Source of the DNA: Streptomyces sp. YIM 121038
GTDB lineage: Bacteria > Actinomycetota > Actinomycetes > Streptomycetales > Streptomycetaceae
Reading direction: 5' to 3'
Assembly (NCBI RefSeq): GCF_006088715.1
Contig: NZ_CP030771.1
Span: 8,678,001-8,742,000 of the forward strand
DNA length: 64,000 nt
Position numbers and translations under genes: made by a program
Notes under the pieces: generated by a model
The model's database searches: none
Told to the model about the DNA's origin: nothing
The model's input: only the letters and a program-made list of their open reading frames with translations
Shown: in pieces, positions 1 through 8,695 of the stretch
Numbering within the stretch: position 1 is the stretch's first letter
Layout: each line of letters begins with the position of its first letter

Positions 1-468
1 CCCGACGGCGGGCGCGCGGGGCGACGGTTGACGTAGGCGGAGCGTAGACGCACGGGCCGGGCGGAGCGCTCCGCGCGCCAAAGGGCGGGCCGCTCCCCAC
101 TGTCGCGACGGCGGAATCGGATTCGAACTGGGGCCCGGCTCCGCGGTGGGTCTCGGCCGGGGGCTCGCGGCCTGCGGGACGCGCTTCGCGGCACGGCACA
201 CGCGCCGGGCGCGCGGGCACCGCTGGGCACACGGCCGGACGGGTGCGCGTCCGGCGGGAGCGGGTGGCCCGAAGTGTGCGCCGCGACAGCCGGAATCGCT
301 CGAATGCTCCCGTCCCGTGCGGCTCCGGAGCGTCTGGTTTTTCCCAACATCCTGTCGGCTCGTTCGCGCCGCGCGGGGGTTTCCGCGGTCCCCGCGGGCC
401 CCGAGACTGTGCGCCCGGCGCTTGCCATCGGCAGGCGCAGCGGCGTCGGAAGGACGGCGGACGAGGCC
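1..468. other. Window edge, no gene recognised
   Basis: I see no convincing coding region in these 468 bases. Several high-GC frames are open, but their translations are arginine/alanine-rich and match no family I know. The stretch probably contains the upstream region of the small gene at 469 and the end of whatever lies before the window. No clear -10/-35 pair or hairpin was identified. Confidence 0.5.
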
Positions 469-702
469 ATGGTCGGAGATCTGAGGTCCCTCGCGGGCGA
501 GCCCGGCGCGGTCCCCGCCCGGCTCGCGCCGGACGGCGAGCCGGAGCGGAAGCGGATCCTCATCGAGCTCACCGGCGAGCAACGGGAAGCCCTGCGCGCC
601 CAGTTGGAGCTGTACGGCGGCGAGGTGAGCGAACTCGTCCTGCTCGCGGGCGGGCTCGAACTCGGCACGTTCGACGTGCGGGCCAAGCCCCGCCCGTACT
701 GA
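469..702 (+). CDS. Small conserved-looking hypothetical protein, 77 aa
   Basis: This encodes a short, mostly hydrophilic protein with no signal peptide or membrane segment. The ATG at 469 is chosen because GAGG lies just upstream and the preceding in-frame sequence is arginine-rich and unlike a real protein. The C-terminal half (about residues 28-70) alternates charged and leucine-rich stretches and could form a small alpha/beta fold. It ends 64 bases before the VioB-like gene on the same strand, so it may be the first gene of that operon. No function is assigned. The reading frame is open further upstream, so the true start could differ. Confidence 0.5.
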   Translation: MVGDLRSLAGEPGAVPARLAPDGEPERKRILIELTGEQREALRAQLELYGGEVSELVLLAGGLELGTFDVRAKPRPY

Positions 703-766
703 CGCGGAACCCGCAGCCCAGCACCACACCCCCGTACATCGCCTGCGCGTCCCCTCGGGAGGAACC

Positions 767-3010
767 GTGAGTGTGCTGTCCGTGCCGCGCCTCTTCTTCA
801 AGGGGAGGGCGTCGTGGAACCCGGCCACCGGGAACAACAACGACCAGTGGCCGCTCTACGACTTCACCCGCGCCGAGCTGAACTGGGCGTTCCTGAACGA
901 CCCGGCGCAGGAGCCGCCCATCGGGATCACGCCGGACAACGTCCGCGAGGCGTTCCCCGCCTGGGCCCGCGCCCTGCGGTGGTACCAGCCGGTGGACGAC
1001 CAGGGGAAGCCGCTGCCGGGCTGGTGGCAGAACCCCGGCGAGTGGGGCTACTTCGGCGGCATGGAGTGGTGTCTGCACGACACCGCCCGGCCCGACGACC
1101 CCGGGCCCGGCGCGCCCACGGACACCCGGTTCACCGGCGGCCAGCTGGAGCCGGGCGGCCCCGTGATCACCTCCGACCCGCTGGTCCACCACCCCGGGGA
1201 ACCGGACAGCGGCGGGATCATCGACATCGTCGGGGACACCTTCCCGCACAGCACCTTCAACACCCCTGGCCGCATGGTCGACAACAACCCGGACGCCTGG
1301 TGGGGCAGCTCCTTCTACCTCAAGCGCTTCCAGATCGGCTCGCGCATCGCACCGCAGTGCCACCTCAGCGGGGACGTCGCACCGGGCTCGTCGATGAACT
1401 CCCGGTGGCTGAGCCTGGCCCGCAACCTCAACGCCGACGGGCAGCTCCAGATCGCGGGCGTGGGCGGCGCGGTGCTCCAGGCCTGCATCCCGGGCGACCC
1501 GAAGACGCTGCGGATCGCGTCCGGCACCTCGGCCCTCCTCGACGCGCTCCGGGCGGCCCTCACCCAGCGCGGCGTCCAGGGCCTCATGGTGCGCCTCACC
1601 GCGTACCGGACGCTGTACTTCACGGCCGCCGAGTTCGAGCACTGCGACGGCATCAGCGACCCCCGGGAACGGACGACGGCCCAGTACCGGCGGCTCACCG
1701 AGCTGTGGGACCGCGAGCTCAAGGAAGGGCGGACGCCGTCCCAGAACCCGTGCGTGTCCACGGTGCTGGGGACCGTCGGCCTCTGGCACGACGGCGAGAA
1801 GCCGACCAGCGCGCCCGGCGGCCGGTGCCTGCTGCCGTCACGGATGTTCCAGTGCGCGTACGAGGGCCGGCAGGGGAAGCGCGGGACGACTCCCCGAGCG
1901 ACGGCCCTCCAAGGGTGGTGCGCCCCGGCGGTGGCGGAGACCCGGCACACGCACGACGCGGTGTACGTGAGCCTCGACCTCGGCAACACCCTTCCGGAGA
2001 TCGACTCCCGGGGGGAGAAGGCGGACCTCGGCGATCTGCGGCTCGTCGTGCGCGACAAAAACGGCGTCGTGCACGCCGTCGGTGACCTCCCCTTCGACGC
2101 CTACCGCACCGCGGCGTACGAGACGACCGCGGGCATCGTCGACGTCGAGGCGGCCGCGGAGGCCGTGCCGCTCCTCGACACGGGCACCCTGGAACTCCAC
2201 TACGTCCCGGACGGCGACCCGGTGGCGCTGCTCACGGAGAGCACCGTCACCGCCGAGACCGACCAGCGCAGCGTCTACCTGGACCAGGGCGAGCCCGGAA
2301 CGATCACCGTGCAGATACGGGAGCGCGGTGCCATACCCCGGCGGGACGTGGAACTCGTGGTCCAGCAGTACGTCCCCGACCCGCCGCAGCCCTGCGCGGA
2401 GGGCGGTGCCTGGCGCAAGCCGGACGGCGGCGCGTACCCGCAGGTGCTCGACCTCACGACGGAGACCGTCACGGTGTCGGCGGGGACCGGCGAGGCCACC
2501 GTCTCCTTCCGGCCCGTGCGCTCCGGCTGCGCCACCGTCGCGTTCTTCCCCGTCGAGCGCTACGGCCCCGGGACGCCGCCCGCCGCCATCGGCCCCGCGC
2601 CCGGCACGGACGACGGCTCGGGGGTGCCCTACGGCATCTCGTGGGCCTCGTACGCCTGTGTGCGCGTGCTGCCCTTCCACGACGACCTGCCCCGGCAGTT
2701 CGCCGACTGCTGGAACGCGGGGTTCTCACCGCAGGACGCCTGGGACTTCCTCTACCGGAAGGTCCTGTACGTACACGACGTGGTGTACCCGGTGATGAAG
2801 CACTACGCCCACCTCGACCTGGGCGACAAGGAGTCCGTGGACCGCAACATCGACCAGATCGTGGCCCTCGCCGAGCGGGAGCTGTTGCACTCCACCCTCT
2901 ACATGCCCGTGACGCGCGAGCTCTCCGAGGGGCAGCGGCGCGTCCTGAAGACGTATCAGGGTCTGGTCGGCAAGGGCTGGCCGGCGGAGAGGCTGGGGGA
3001 GTGGCGATGA
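767..3010 (+). CDS. VioB/RebD-like N-terminal module protein, 747 aa
   Basis: The protein resembles the N-terminal half of VioB/RebD/StaD, the large proteins that couple two indole-3-pyruvate imine units in violacein and indolocarbazole pathways. From memory of VioB, the start (VPRLFFKG against FPRIHFRG) and the end (FLYRKV, VVYPVM, YMPVTRELS, against FLYRHV, LVYPFM, YMPSTRELS) match well. VioB continues into a ferritin-like domain, whereas this chain stops; a ferritin-like protein is encoded separately at 4098. The GTG start has a GGGAGGA ribosome site at 757-763, and the stop overlaps the next gene by 4 bases. Roughly residues 420-620 look beta-rich. No VioA/RebO-type amino-acid oxidase lies nearby, so the substrate is unknown. 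The homology is fairly sure; the reaction is not. Confidence 0.7.
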   Translation: MSVLSVPRLFFKGRASWNPATGNNNDQWPLYDFTRAELNWAFLNDPAQEPPIGITPDNVREAFPAWARALRWYQPVDDQGKPLPGWWQNPGEWGYFGGMEWCLHDTARPDDPGPGAPTDTRFTGGQLEPGGPVITSDPLVHHPGEPDSGGIIDIVGDTFPHSTFNTPGRMVDNNPDAWWGSSFYLKRFQIGSRIAPQCHLSGDVAPGSSMNSRWLSLARNLNADGQLQIAGVGGAVLQACIPGDPKTLRIASGTSALLDALRAALTQRGVQGLMVRLTAYRTLYFTAAEFEHCDGISDPRERTTAQYRRLTELWDRELKEGRTPSQNPCVSTVLGTVGLWHDGEKPTSAPGGRCLLPSRMFQCAYEGRQGKRGTTPRATALQGWCAPAVAETRHTHDAVYVSLDLGNTLPEIDSRGEKADLGDLRLVVRDKNGVVHAVGDLPFDAYRTAAYETTAGIVDVEAAAEAVPLLDTGTLELHYVPDGDPVALLTESTVTAETDQRSVYLDQGEPGTITVQIRERGAIPRRDVELVVQQYVPDPPQPCAEGGAWRKPDGGAYPQVLDLTTETVTVSAGTGEATVSFRPVRSGCATVAFFPVERYGPGTPPAAIGPAPGTDDGSGVPYGISWASYACVRVLPFHDDLPRQFADCWNAGFSPQDAWDFLYRKVLYVHDVVYPVMKHYAHLDLGDKESVDRNIDQIVALAERELLHSTLYMPVTRELSEGQRRVLKTYQGLVGKGWPAERLGEWR

Positions 3011-4065
3011 CGGCAACGAGCGCGGGCACCAGGGTGGGCGAGGTCGCGGCGTCGGAGGTCGTCGCCGCCTCGGTGGAGCGCGGCCGCACGCTGCTGCGGC
3101 GGCGGGACGCCTTCGTGCGCCAGCTGAGCCCCTTCGACCGCCAGGCGCGGCTGTGTCTGCGCGCCGACGTGCTCGACGTGACGGTCGAGGGCTACCTCGA
3201 CTACGTGGGCAACCAGGCCCTCGGCTGGACGGACGACGAGCTGGCCGCCCTCACCCGCATCGTCGAGGAGATCGACGGGCTCTTCGAGCCCTGGTCCTTC
3301 CAACTGCCCCCGACCGTCCTGTTGGTGAAGACCTCCGGCCAGGAGGAGGGGCGCGCGGCCTACACCCGCGGCGAGGACACCATCGTGGTCCCCGCGGGCA
3401 AGGTGGAGACGCTGCACCTGCCGTCCCCCGACAGCGACCCGCTGTTCGCCGCGCAGAACACCAAGAGCCTGCGGGACCTCCTCGTGCACGAGTTCTTCCA
3501 CCTGGTGAGCAAGAACAACCGGGAGCTGCGCGCACGGCTGTACGACCTCGTCGGATACACCCTCATGGCCGCGCCGGTCCAACTGCCGTCCGTGCCCTGG
3601 CCGGAGGCGGCCTCGCCCACCACCATGCCGGAACTGAAGATCACCAACCCGGACACCCCGCTCCTCGACGTCCGGATCCGGCTGAACGTGCCCAAGGGGC
3701 CCTACGACGGTCCGGCCCAGGACCTGGTCCCGCGCGACCTGGTGCCGGTCCTGATGGCCGACGGACCGTACGCGGGCGGCAGCTTCTTCGGCTATCTGCG
3801 GTGGTACTTCCTGGCGGTCGAGGACCAAGGAGGGGGGCGGTGGGCGCCCGTCACTGGGGACGACGGGCGCCCCCTGACGTACCTCATGCCGGACCGGCCC
3901 GACGACAACAGGACCCTGTGGGACCAGTACCTGGAGAAGGTGGGGCGCAACACCTCCTCGGAGCTCTTCCACCCCGACGAGGTCATCGCCCAGAACGTCG
4001 TCTTCGCCGCGCTGCTGCCGACCCCCGGCCTGCTCGCCGGGGTCGGCGACGTGCTCAGCAGCTAG
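3007..4065 (+). CDS. HExxH-motif protein between VioB-like modules, 352 aa
   Basis: A cytoplasmic-looking protein with one zinc-peptidase-type motif, HEFFH (H161, E162, H165), followed by SKNNRE. Here a Glu about 8 residues after the second His could be a third metal ligand. No signal peptide is visible. The ATG overlaps the upstream stop (ATGA), which implies translational coupling, and the ferritin-like gene starts 32 bases downstream. The middle of the protein contains several short Pro/Asp-rich loops and no other recognised domain. It could be a metallopeptidase acting on, or maturing, its neighbours, or a structural metal protein in a complex with them. The motif is directly visible; the function is inference. 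Confidence 0.6.
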   Translation: MTATSAGTRVGEVAASEVVAASVERGRTLLRRRDAFVRQLSPFDRQARLCLRADVLDVTVEGYLDYVGNQALGWTDDELAALTRIVEEIDGLFEPWSFQLPPTVLLVKTSGQEEGRAAYTRGEDTIVVPAGKVETLHLPSPDSDPLFAAQNTKSLRDLLVHEFFHLVSKNNRELRARLYDLVGYTLMAAPVQLPSVPWPEAASPTTMPELKITNPDTPLLDVRIRLNVPKGPYDGPAQDLVPRDLVPVLMADGPYAGGSFFGYLRWYFLAVEDQGGGRWAPVTGDDGRPLTYLMPDRPDDNRTLWDQYLEKVGRNTSSELFHPDEVIAQNVVFAALLPTPGLLAGVGDVLSS

Positions 4066-4097
4066 CCGCCGCACCTCGCCGGGAGGGAGACCCCGAC

Positions 4098-5231
4098 ATG
4101 GCCCAGACCGATCCGCCGCCGATCCACACCATCGAGGCGCTGCGCGCGGAGCTCCAGGACGCCCTGGCCCTGGAGTTCACCACCATTCCCGCCTACCTCT
4201 ACGGGTTGCTCTCCATCAAGGACCGGCGGTCGAGGTTCCCCGACGTCACCCGGATCGTCCAGAGCATCGTGATCTCCGAGATGCGGCACATGGCCATCGC
4301 CGCGAACGTGCTCACCGCCGTGGGCGGCCGGCCGGAGATCACGAAGGCGGCACCCGTGTACCCCTGCCAGATCCCGGACTTCACCCGGGCGGGTCTGGTG
4401 CGGCTGTTCCCCTGCGGCGGCGACCTCTGGCAGCTCGGCCTCTTCATCGAACAGCCCGACCCCCTGCCGACGGACACCCGGGAGCGGATCCGCGGCGCGA
4501 TCGACCTGGAGTCGCCGCGGCTGCGCACCGGCGGCGGACTCGACCTGATCAAGGCCCTGCCGAGCCCCGTCCCGCTGCGCTTCGAGTCCATCGGGGACTT
4601 CTACAACGCCCTCATCGACGGCATCACCTACCTGGTGGAGCAGGGGAAGGAGGAGGACGTCGTCCACCCGGAGACCATCCCGCGGCAGTACACGCACTTC
4701 GGAGGCCAGGACAACATCGGCGTACGCACCTCTCAGGAAGCCGTCGCCCTGCTGACCGACGTCATCCACGAGGGCGAGGGCGACCCGCACCGCATGTGGG
4801 ACGACAACGGCGAGCTGTCCCACTACTACAAGTTCGACGAGCTGGCGCAGGGCCGCCACTACCTGCCGCAGGACAAGCCCTGCCACCCCACGGGCCCGCG
4901 CATCACCCTGCCCGTGGACACCGACATCGTGCACGTCCTGCCCGATCCGCAGATGTGCAAGTACCGCAAGGGCTCCCCGGAGTGGCGGGCGGCGGACGAC
5001 TTCAACCGCTTCTACGAGCGGCTCGTGGCGAACCTGGAGACCGGCCTCACCGGTCATCCGCAGCAGGTCGACAGCGCCGTCGGGCAGATGCACCAGCTGG
5101 AGGTCCTCGCCGACGCGGTCCTCGCGTGCCGGATCGCCGAGGGCGAGTACGCGGGGTACTACGCCGCGCCCACCTTCGAGTGCAGGCCCTACACCGACCG
5201 GCCCGTCCGGCTCCCCGCACTGGAGGAGTGA
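4098..5231 (+). CDS. VioB/RebD-type ferritin-like domain protein, 377 aa
   Basis: The first 80 residues carry the ferritin-like signature of the VioB C-terminal family: an ALEFTTIPAYLYG helix, then SEMRHM about 45 residues later, supplying Glu/Glu-His metal ligands. Family members of this type include the iminophenyl-pyruvate dimer synthase domain in indolocarbazole/violacein enzymes and many uncharacterised stand-alone proteins. The ATG has a strong GGGAGGGAGA ribosome site. The gene is the third of a tight operon with the VioB-N-like and HExxH genes, suggesting that the two VioB halves work as a complex. Cys-rich or membrane segments are absent. Substrate and product are unknown, and a generic ferritin-like oxidase acting on an unrelated compound is equally possible. 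Confidence 0.72.
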   Translation: MAQTDPPPIHTIEALRAELQDALALEFTTIPAYLYGLLSIKDRRSRFPDVTRIVQSIVISEMRHMAIAANVLTAVGGRPEITKAAPVYPCQIPDFTRAGLVRLFPCGGDLWQLGLFIEQPDPLPTDTRERIRGAIDLESPRLRTGGGLDLIKALPSPVPLRFESIGDFYNALIDGITYLVEQGKEEDVVHPETIPRQYTHFGGQDNIGVRTSQEAVALLTDVIHEGEGDPHRMWDDNGELSHYYKFDELAQGRHYLPQDKPCHPTGPRITLPVDTDIVHVLPDPQMCKYRKGSPEWRAADDFNRFYERLVANLETGLTGHPQQVDSAVGQMHQLEVLADAVLACRIAEGEYAGYYAAPTFECRPYTDRPVRLPALEE

Positions 5232-5429
5232 CGACGCCGCACCGGCGGCCGACCGGATCCGCCCCCGCGCGGTTCCCGCCATTCACCCCGCCGTGCCGCG
5301 CGGCGACTACCGGACACCGGGGGTGTGCCCGGACCCGGTGTCCCGTGCCCGGCGTCGACAGACGCGGGACACAAGGGTGGGAAGCACGCTACTTGAAGGG
5401 AGCGGGGAGAACACGTGGATGAGACAGGG

Positions 5430-5455
5430 GCCCTCCTTCACCTCTGAGGGAGGGC
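5430..5455 (+). promoter_or_regulatory. Hairpin sequestering the ribosome site of the 5465 gene
   Basis: GCCCTCCTTC (5430-5439) and GAGGGAGGGC (5446-5455) pair over ten positions with one G-U wobble and a six-base loop. The 3' arm is the purine-rich ribosome-binding site of the GTG start at 5465. Folding would hide the site, so this may be a translational switch. The absence of a T-run argues against a terminator. Confidence 0.45.
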
Positions 5456-5464
5456 AGACGGCCC

Positions 5465-6022
5465 GTGGGCACGCTCGTACTCTCCACCCCCATGCGAATC
5501 ACACACCTGCGGCGTTTCGGCCTCGCCGCGTTCCTCGCCTTCTGTCTCGCGCTGCTGGGCCTCGGGCAGACCGCCCGGGCCAGTGGCGCGGCCGCCGCCG
5601 ACGTCACGTTCAGCGCCGACCAGGCCACGGTCACCCCGGGGTCGACGGTCAACCTCACGATGACCTTCACGAACAACCAGACGACCGACATCTGGTTCGT
5701 CTACCAGACGATGCAGCCCACCTGGGCCACCACCCAGCGCCCCGACCTGAAGTACGCCTTCGGCGCCTGCGCCGGCACCGGCGTCACCTGCAGCGCCACC
5801 GGCACCAACCAGCTGGGCTTCAGCTACTCCGTCCCCGTGCCGCCCGGCCAGGCCCGCACCGTCACGCTGCCGGTCCAGATCGCCGCGGACTCGGGCTGCA
5901 ACGGCAACATCGCCTTCGACTCGTACGTCTACTACGAGTACGACGAAGGCCGGGGCAAGAAGGACGGCATCTTCACCACGCCCACCACCCGCGTGCAGTG
6001 CGCCACCCCGCCCGGCGCCTGA
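5465..6022 (+). CDS. Small secreted protein with Sec-type signal peptide, 185 aa
   Basis: The N terminus has a basic region, a hydrophobic core (LAAFLAFCLALLGLG) and a likely ARASG-A cleavage area, so the protein should be exported. The mature part is about 140 residues with an Ig-like or CARDB-like beta pattern (VTPGSTVNLTMTFTNNQT) and paired cysteines, the usual look of extracellular actinobacterial beta-sandwich proteins. GTG 5465 is chosen because GAGGGAGGG lies about ten bases upstream. The ATG at 5492 would give a tighter signal peptide but has no ribosome site. It stands alone after the VioB-like operon and converges on the oxygenase gene. Its ligand is unknown. Confidence 0.65.
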   Translation: MGTLVLSTPMRITHLRRFGLAAFLAFCLALLGLGQTARASGAAAADVTFSADQATVTPGSTVNLTMTFTNNQTTDIWFVYQTMQPTWATTQRPDLKYAFGACAGTGVTCSATGTNQLGFSYSVPVPPGQARTVTLPVQIAADSGCNGNIAFDSYVYYEYDEGRGKKDGIFTTPTTRVQCATPPGA

Positions 6023-6032
6023 TCCCGAGCGA

Positions 6033-6067
6033 AGGCGCCTGACGGGGCACGACCCGGTCAGGCGCCT
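6033..6067. terminator. Bidirectional terminator hairpin
   Basis: AGGCGCCTGAC (6033-6043) and GTCAGGCGCCT (6057-6067) form a perfect 11-bp stem with a 13-base loop. It sits exactly between two convergent genes (stops at 6022 and 6090), as expected for a shared intrinsic terminator. No long T-run is present, which is common in streptomycetes. Confidence 0.8.
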
Positions 6068-6089
6068 CTTCCCCGCGAGCGGGCCCCGG

Positions 6090-7595
6090 CTACCGGTCCG
6101 CCACCCAGCTGCCGTGGAAGCCGAGCGGCACCCGGCCGGGCAGCCGGACACGGGCCAGGGGGCGGCCGGTGAAGTCCTGGGCCGCGAGGACCACCAGGTC
6201 GGTCGCGCCCCGGTCGGGGTCGTTCACATAGGTGAGGACGTAGCCGTCGTCCTCGTCCCGCGCGCCCCGGCGCGGCACGAACACCGGCTCGCTCGCCGCC
6301 GCGCCCTTCGGGAGGCGGTGCGTCTGCTTCGTGCCGCGCAGCATGTCGTGCTTGACCAGGTGGTCGGTCAACTTCCCCGCCGGGGGCACACCGTCGACCG
6401 TCAGGTACGCGCGCCACATCTCCGCCGCGCTCACCGTGTATCCGAAGCGGTGCCTGCGCGAGACCAGGGACTCGTTGACGCGGGGGAACTCCTGCGGCAG
6501 GTCGTCGACGCGGGTGCCGTGGACCCGGCCGCCGCGCAGGTCGATCCGCCAGCGGTCGAGCGTCGGCGTCCCGGTCGCGCCGGGGCCGCCGCTGCCCCGC
6601 CCCGCCGCGTGGAAGGGGGCGGGCATGGAGGTGAAGTCCACCACCACCTCGTCGCCCTGGTCGTAGGCGTTGAGGGTGTGCGAGTAGTAGACCGGGTCGA
6701 CCTCGAACCAGCGCGTGGCGCCTCCCGCGCGCGGCATGACGCCCACGCGCGGAGGGTGGCGCTCGTTCCAGACGTACGGCACCAGCGCCCCCGCCTCGGC
6801 GGCCGCCGGGTCGAACGTGATCGGCACGTCCATGAGCACCACGTAGTTCCGGGTGAGGGCGAAGTCGTGCATCATCGGCGCGTCCGCCACCGGGATCCTG
6901 GTGGTCCGCGCCACCCGCCCGGTGCTGTCGATCACCAGGTGCCGCACGTGGTCCCAGGTCGGGTAGTAGGTGACCGCGTGCAGCTCGTCGGCGGCCGCGT
7001 CGTACTTCGTGTGCGCGGTGAACGAGCCCTTCAGGGTGTGGCGGAAGTCGTACGGACCCGCCGTGCCGAGCTCCCCGTCCAGCTCGTACGGCAGCGGCCC
7101 GCCCTCCTGGAGCGCCAGGATCCGCCCCTTGTACGGGATCACGTGGGTGTTGCACGCGAAGTCGTCCGGCGGCACCGGGCCCGGGTACGGCTCGCCCAGC
7201 TTCTTCGCGACCCCCGAGGAGCGCACCCAGCGGTTGCGGTACCACTCGGCGCGCCCGTCGCGCAGCCGCACCCCGTGCACCATGCCGTCGCCCAGCATCC
7301 AGTGGTGCGCCCGCGGGTCCTCCAGGCCGAGCGCGTTCGGGCCGGTGCGCAGATAGCGGCCGTCCAGGTCGCGCGGCAAGCGGCCGGTCACCTCCAGGTC
7401 GAACGCCGTCAGCTCCTCCGTGACCGGCGCCAAGGCGCCCTCCAGGAAGGGGAGATGCCCGCCCTCGGCCGCGTGGCCCGTCGTCGCCTGTGCCGCCGCC
7501 GCGTAGTGGCCGCCCCCATAGCCGCCGACCACGCTGCCCGCCGCCGCGAGTGCCGCCCCCTGAAGGACCCTCCGCCGTGTGTGACTGGCCATCAT
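6090..7595 (-). CDS. Tat-exported carotenoid-cleavage-type oxygenase, 501 aa
   Basis: This belongs to the carotenoid oxygenase / RPE65 / lignostilbene dioxygenase family, non-heme iron(II) enzymes that cleave conjugated C=C bonds. Visible family landmarks are EGGPLPYELD, FTAHTK, MMHDFALT and the C-terminal GFHGSWV, with His residues in the positions that normally bind iron. The N terminus (TRRRVLQG, then an Ala-rich hydrophobic stretch) is a twin-arginine signal, so the folded enzyme is probably exported. The start at 7595 has AGGGAGA just upstream; a second ATG follows directly. It is monocistronic, with its terminator at 6033. Substrate cannot be read from sequence: apocarotenoid, stilbene or isoeugenol-type phenylpropanoids are all possible. 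Confidence 0.88.
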   Translation of the reverse strand: MMASHTRRRVLQGAALAAAGSVVGGYGGGHYAAAAQATTGHAAEGGHLPFLEGALAPVTEELTAFDLEVTGRLPRDLDGRYLRTGPNALGLEDPRAHHWMLGDGMVHGVRLRDGRAEWYRNRWVRSSGVAKKLGEPYPGPVPPDDFACNTHVIPYKGRILALQEGGPLPYELDGELGTAGPYDFRHTLKGSFTAHTKYDAAADELHAVTYYPTWDHVRHLVIDSTGRVARTTRIPVADAPMMHDFALTRNYVVLMDVPITFDPAAAEAGALVPYVWNERHPPRVGVMPRAGGATRWFEVDPVYYSHTLNAYDQGDEVVVDFTSMPAPFHAAGRGSGGPGATGTPTLDRWRIDLRGGRVHGTRVDDLPQEFPRVNESLVSRRHRFGYTVSAAEMWRAYLTVDGVPPAGKLTDHLVKHDMLRGTKQTHRLPKGAAASEPVFVPRRGARDEDDGYVLTYVNDPDRGATDLVVLAAQDFTGRPLARVRLPGRVPLGFHGSWVADR

Positions 7596-7886
7596 GTCTC
7601 CCTGTCGCTCGTCGAACCGCTCACCTGTGACAGGGACAAGCCTCCGCCGATGGAGGCGCCGGGTCAGTCGGCCCAGGGCCCGGGACGGGGGTGGTGTTGA
7701 GACCACCTCGTCCGGGGGCGGGACCGCGGAGGCCGCCCCGGTGCGGGAGCGCGTCCCGTTCCCCACACCACTGCGCGGCGTGGGCGGTGCCGGGCCGTGC
7801 GGCGCGGTGCGACGCGGATCGGCGTTGAGCGGTGCGGCGGCGGAAATTCGCTACCCCGCTGGCCGGAAACAGCGGAGACTCGCCTC

Positions 7887-8504
7887 ATGTCTGACATGGG
7901 GGCGTTCCGTGAAGCGGTCATCGCGTGGGCGGCGGGAGGGCCCGGCGACCTCGCGCGCGAGCTGGCCGAGCGCCTGCCGGTACGGTCGGTCGTCCTGCTC
8001 GAAGGGCCGAGCGACGTCGCCGCGGTCGACGCGCTCGCCGCGAGCCGCGGCCGCGACCTGGCGGCCGAGGGCGTCTGCGTCCTGGCCATCGGCGGCGCGA
8101 TGAGCGTGGGGCGCTTCGCCCAGCTCCTCGGCCCCCGCGGACTCGGCCTCCGGCTCACCGGGCTGTGCGACGAGGCGGAGCGGCGCTACTACGCCCGCGG
8201 CTGGGAGCGGGCCAGCGCGGCACCGCGGGACTTCTTCGTCTGCGCGGCGGACCTGGAGGACGAGCTGATCCGCGCCCTGGGCGTGCCGCGCGTCGAGGAG
8301 CTGGTCCGGGCGGAGGGCGACCTGCGCGCCCTGGAGACCTTCCTGCGCCAGCCCGCGCAGCGGGACCGCACCGCGCACCAGCAGCTGCGGCGCTTCCTCG
8401 GCACGAAGAAGGGCCGCAAGATCCGCTACGGCCGGGTCCTCGTCGAGGGACTCGCGCCCGACCGCGTGCCCGCCCCGCTCGACGCGCTGCTCACCAGCCT
8501 CTGA
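7887..8504 (+). CDS. Stand-alone TOPRIM-domain protein, 205 aa
   Basis: The first half contains a TOPRIM fold signature: a hydrophobic strand ending in Glu (VVLLEGPSD), then VLAIGGAMSVGRF and, about 60 residues after the Glu, LTGLCDEAE, which supplies the acidic metal-binding residues. This arrangement resembles the TOPRIM half of OLD-type nucleases. No ABC ATPase half is present here, and none is adjacent. The C-terminal half is charged and ends in a basic patch (GTKKGRKIR) that could touch nucleic acid. The ATG has a weak GGAGA site upstream. The gene is transcribed alone. Nuclease activity is plausible but unproven. Confidence 0.62.
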   Translation: MSDMGAFREAVIAWAAGGPGDLARELAERLPVRSVVLLEGPSDVAAVDALAASRGRDLAAEGVCVLAIGGAMSVGRFAQLLGPRGLGLRLTGLCDEAERRYYARGWERASAAPRDFFVCAADLEDELIRALGVPRVEELVRAEGDLRALETFLRQPAQRDRTAHQQLRRFLGTKKGRKIRYGRVLVEGLAPDRVPAPLDALLTSL

Positions 8505-8654
8505 CCGTCGACGCGCCGCTCACCGGCCTCTGACCGGCCGGAGGCGGACACACCGGGAACGCCCGGCATACCGGAGGTGGCCGGAAACCGGCCCGCCGTG
8601 CGGCAGGAGTGTCGAAGTTGTGGACGGGGTAGCGCTTCCTTCGACAGAATCACC

Positions 8655-8667
8655 GACCATACTGGTC
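8655..8667. promoter_or_regulatory. Small inverted repeat upstream of the 8696 gene
   Basis: GACCA-TAC-TGGTC is a perfect 5+3+5 inverted repeat 28 bases before the start of the 8696 gene. It could be a regulator half-site pair or a short leader hairpin. It is short enough to arise by chance. Confidence 0.25.
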
Positions 8668-8695
8668 ATGCCCTGATCACCCACAGAACGAGTCC

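Noticed and set aside
119..131. TGGATTCGAAC-like string resembling the T-loop of a minus-strand tRNA
   Set aside because: The bases on either side do not form the T stem, and no acceptor or anticodon arm could be placed around it.
767..5231. Complete violacein or indolocarbazole pathway
   Set aside because: No VioA/RebO, VioC/D/E or P450-type genes are present; only the VioB-like parts are seen.
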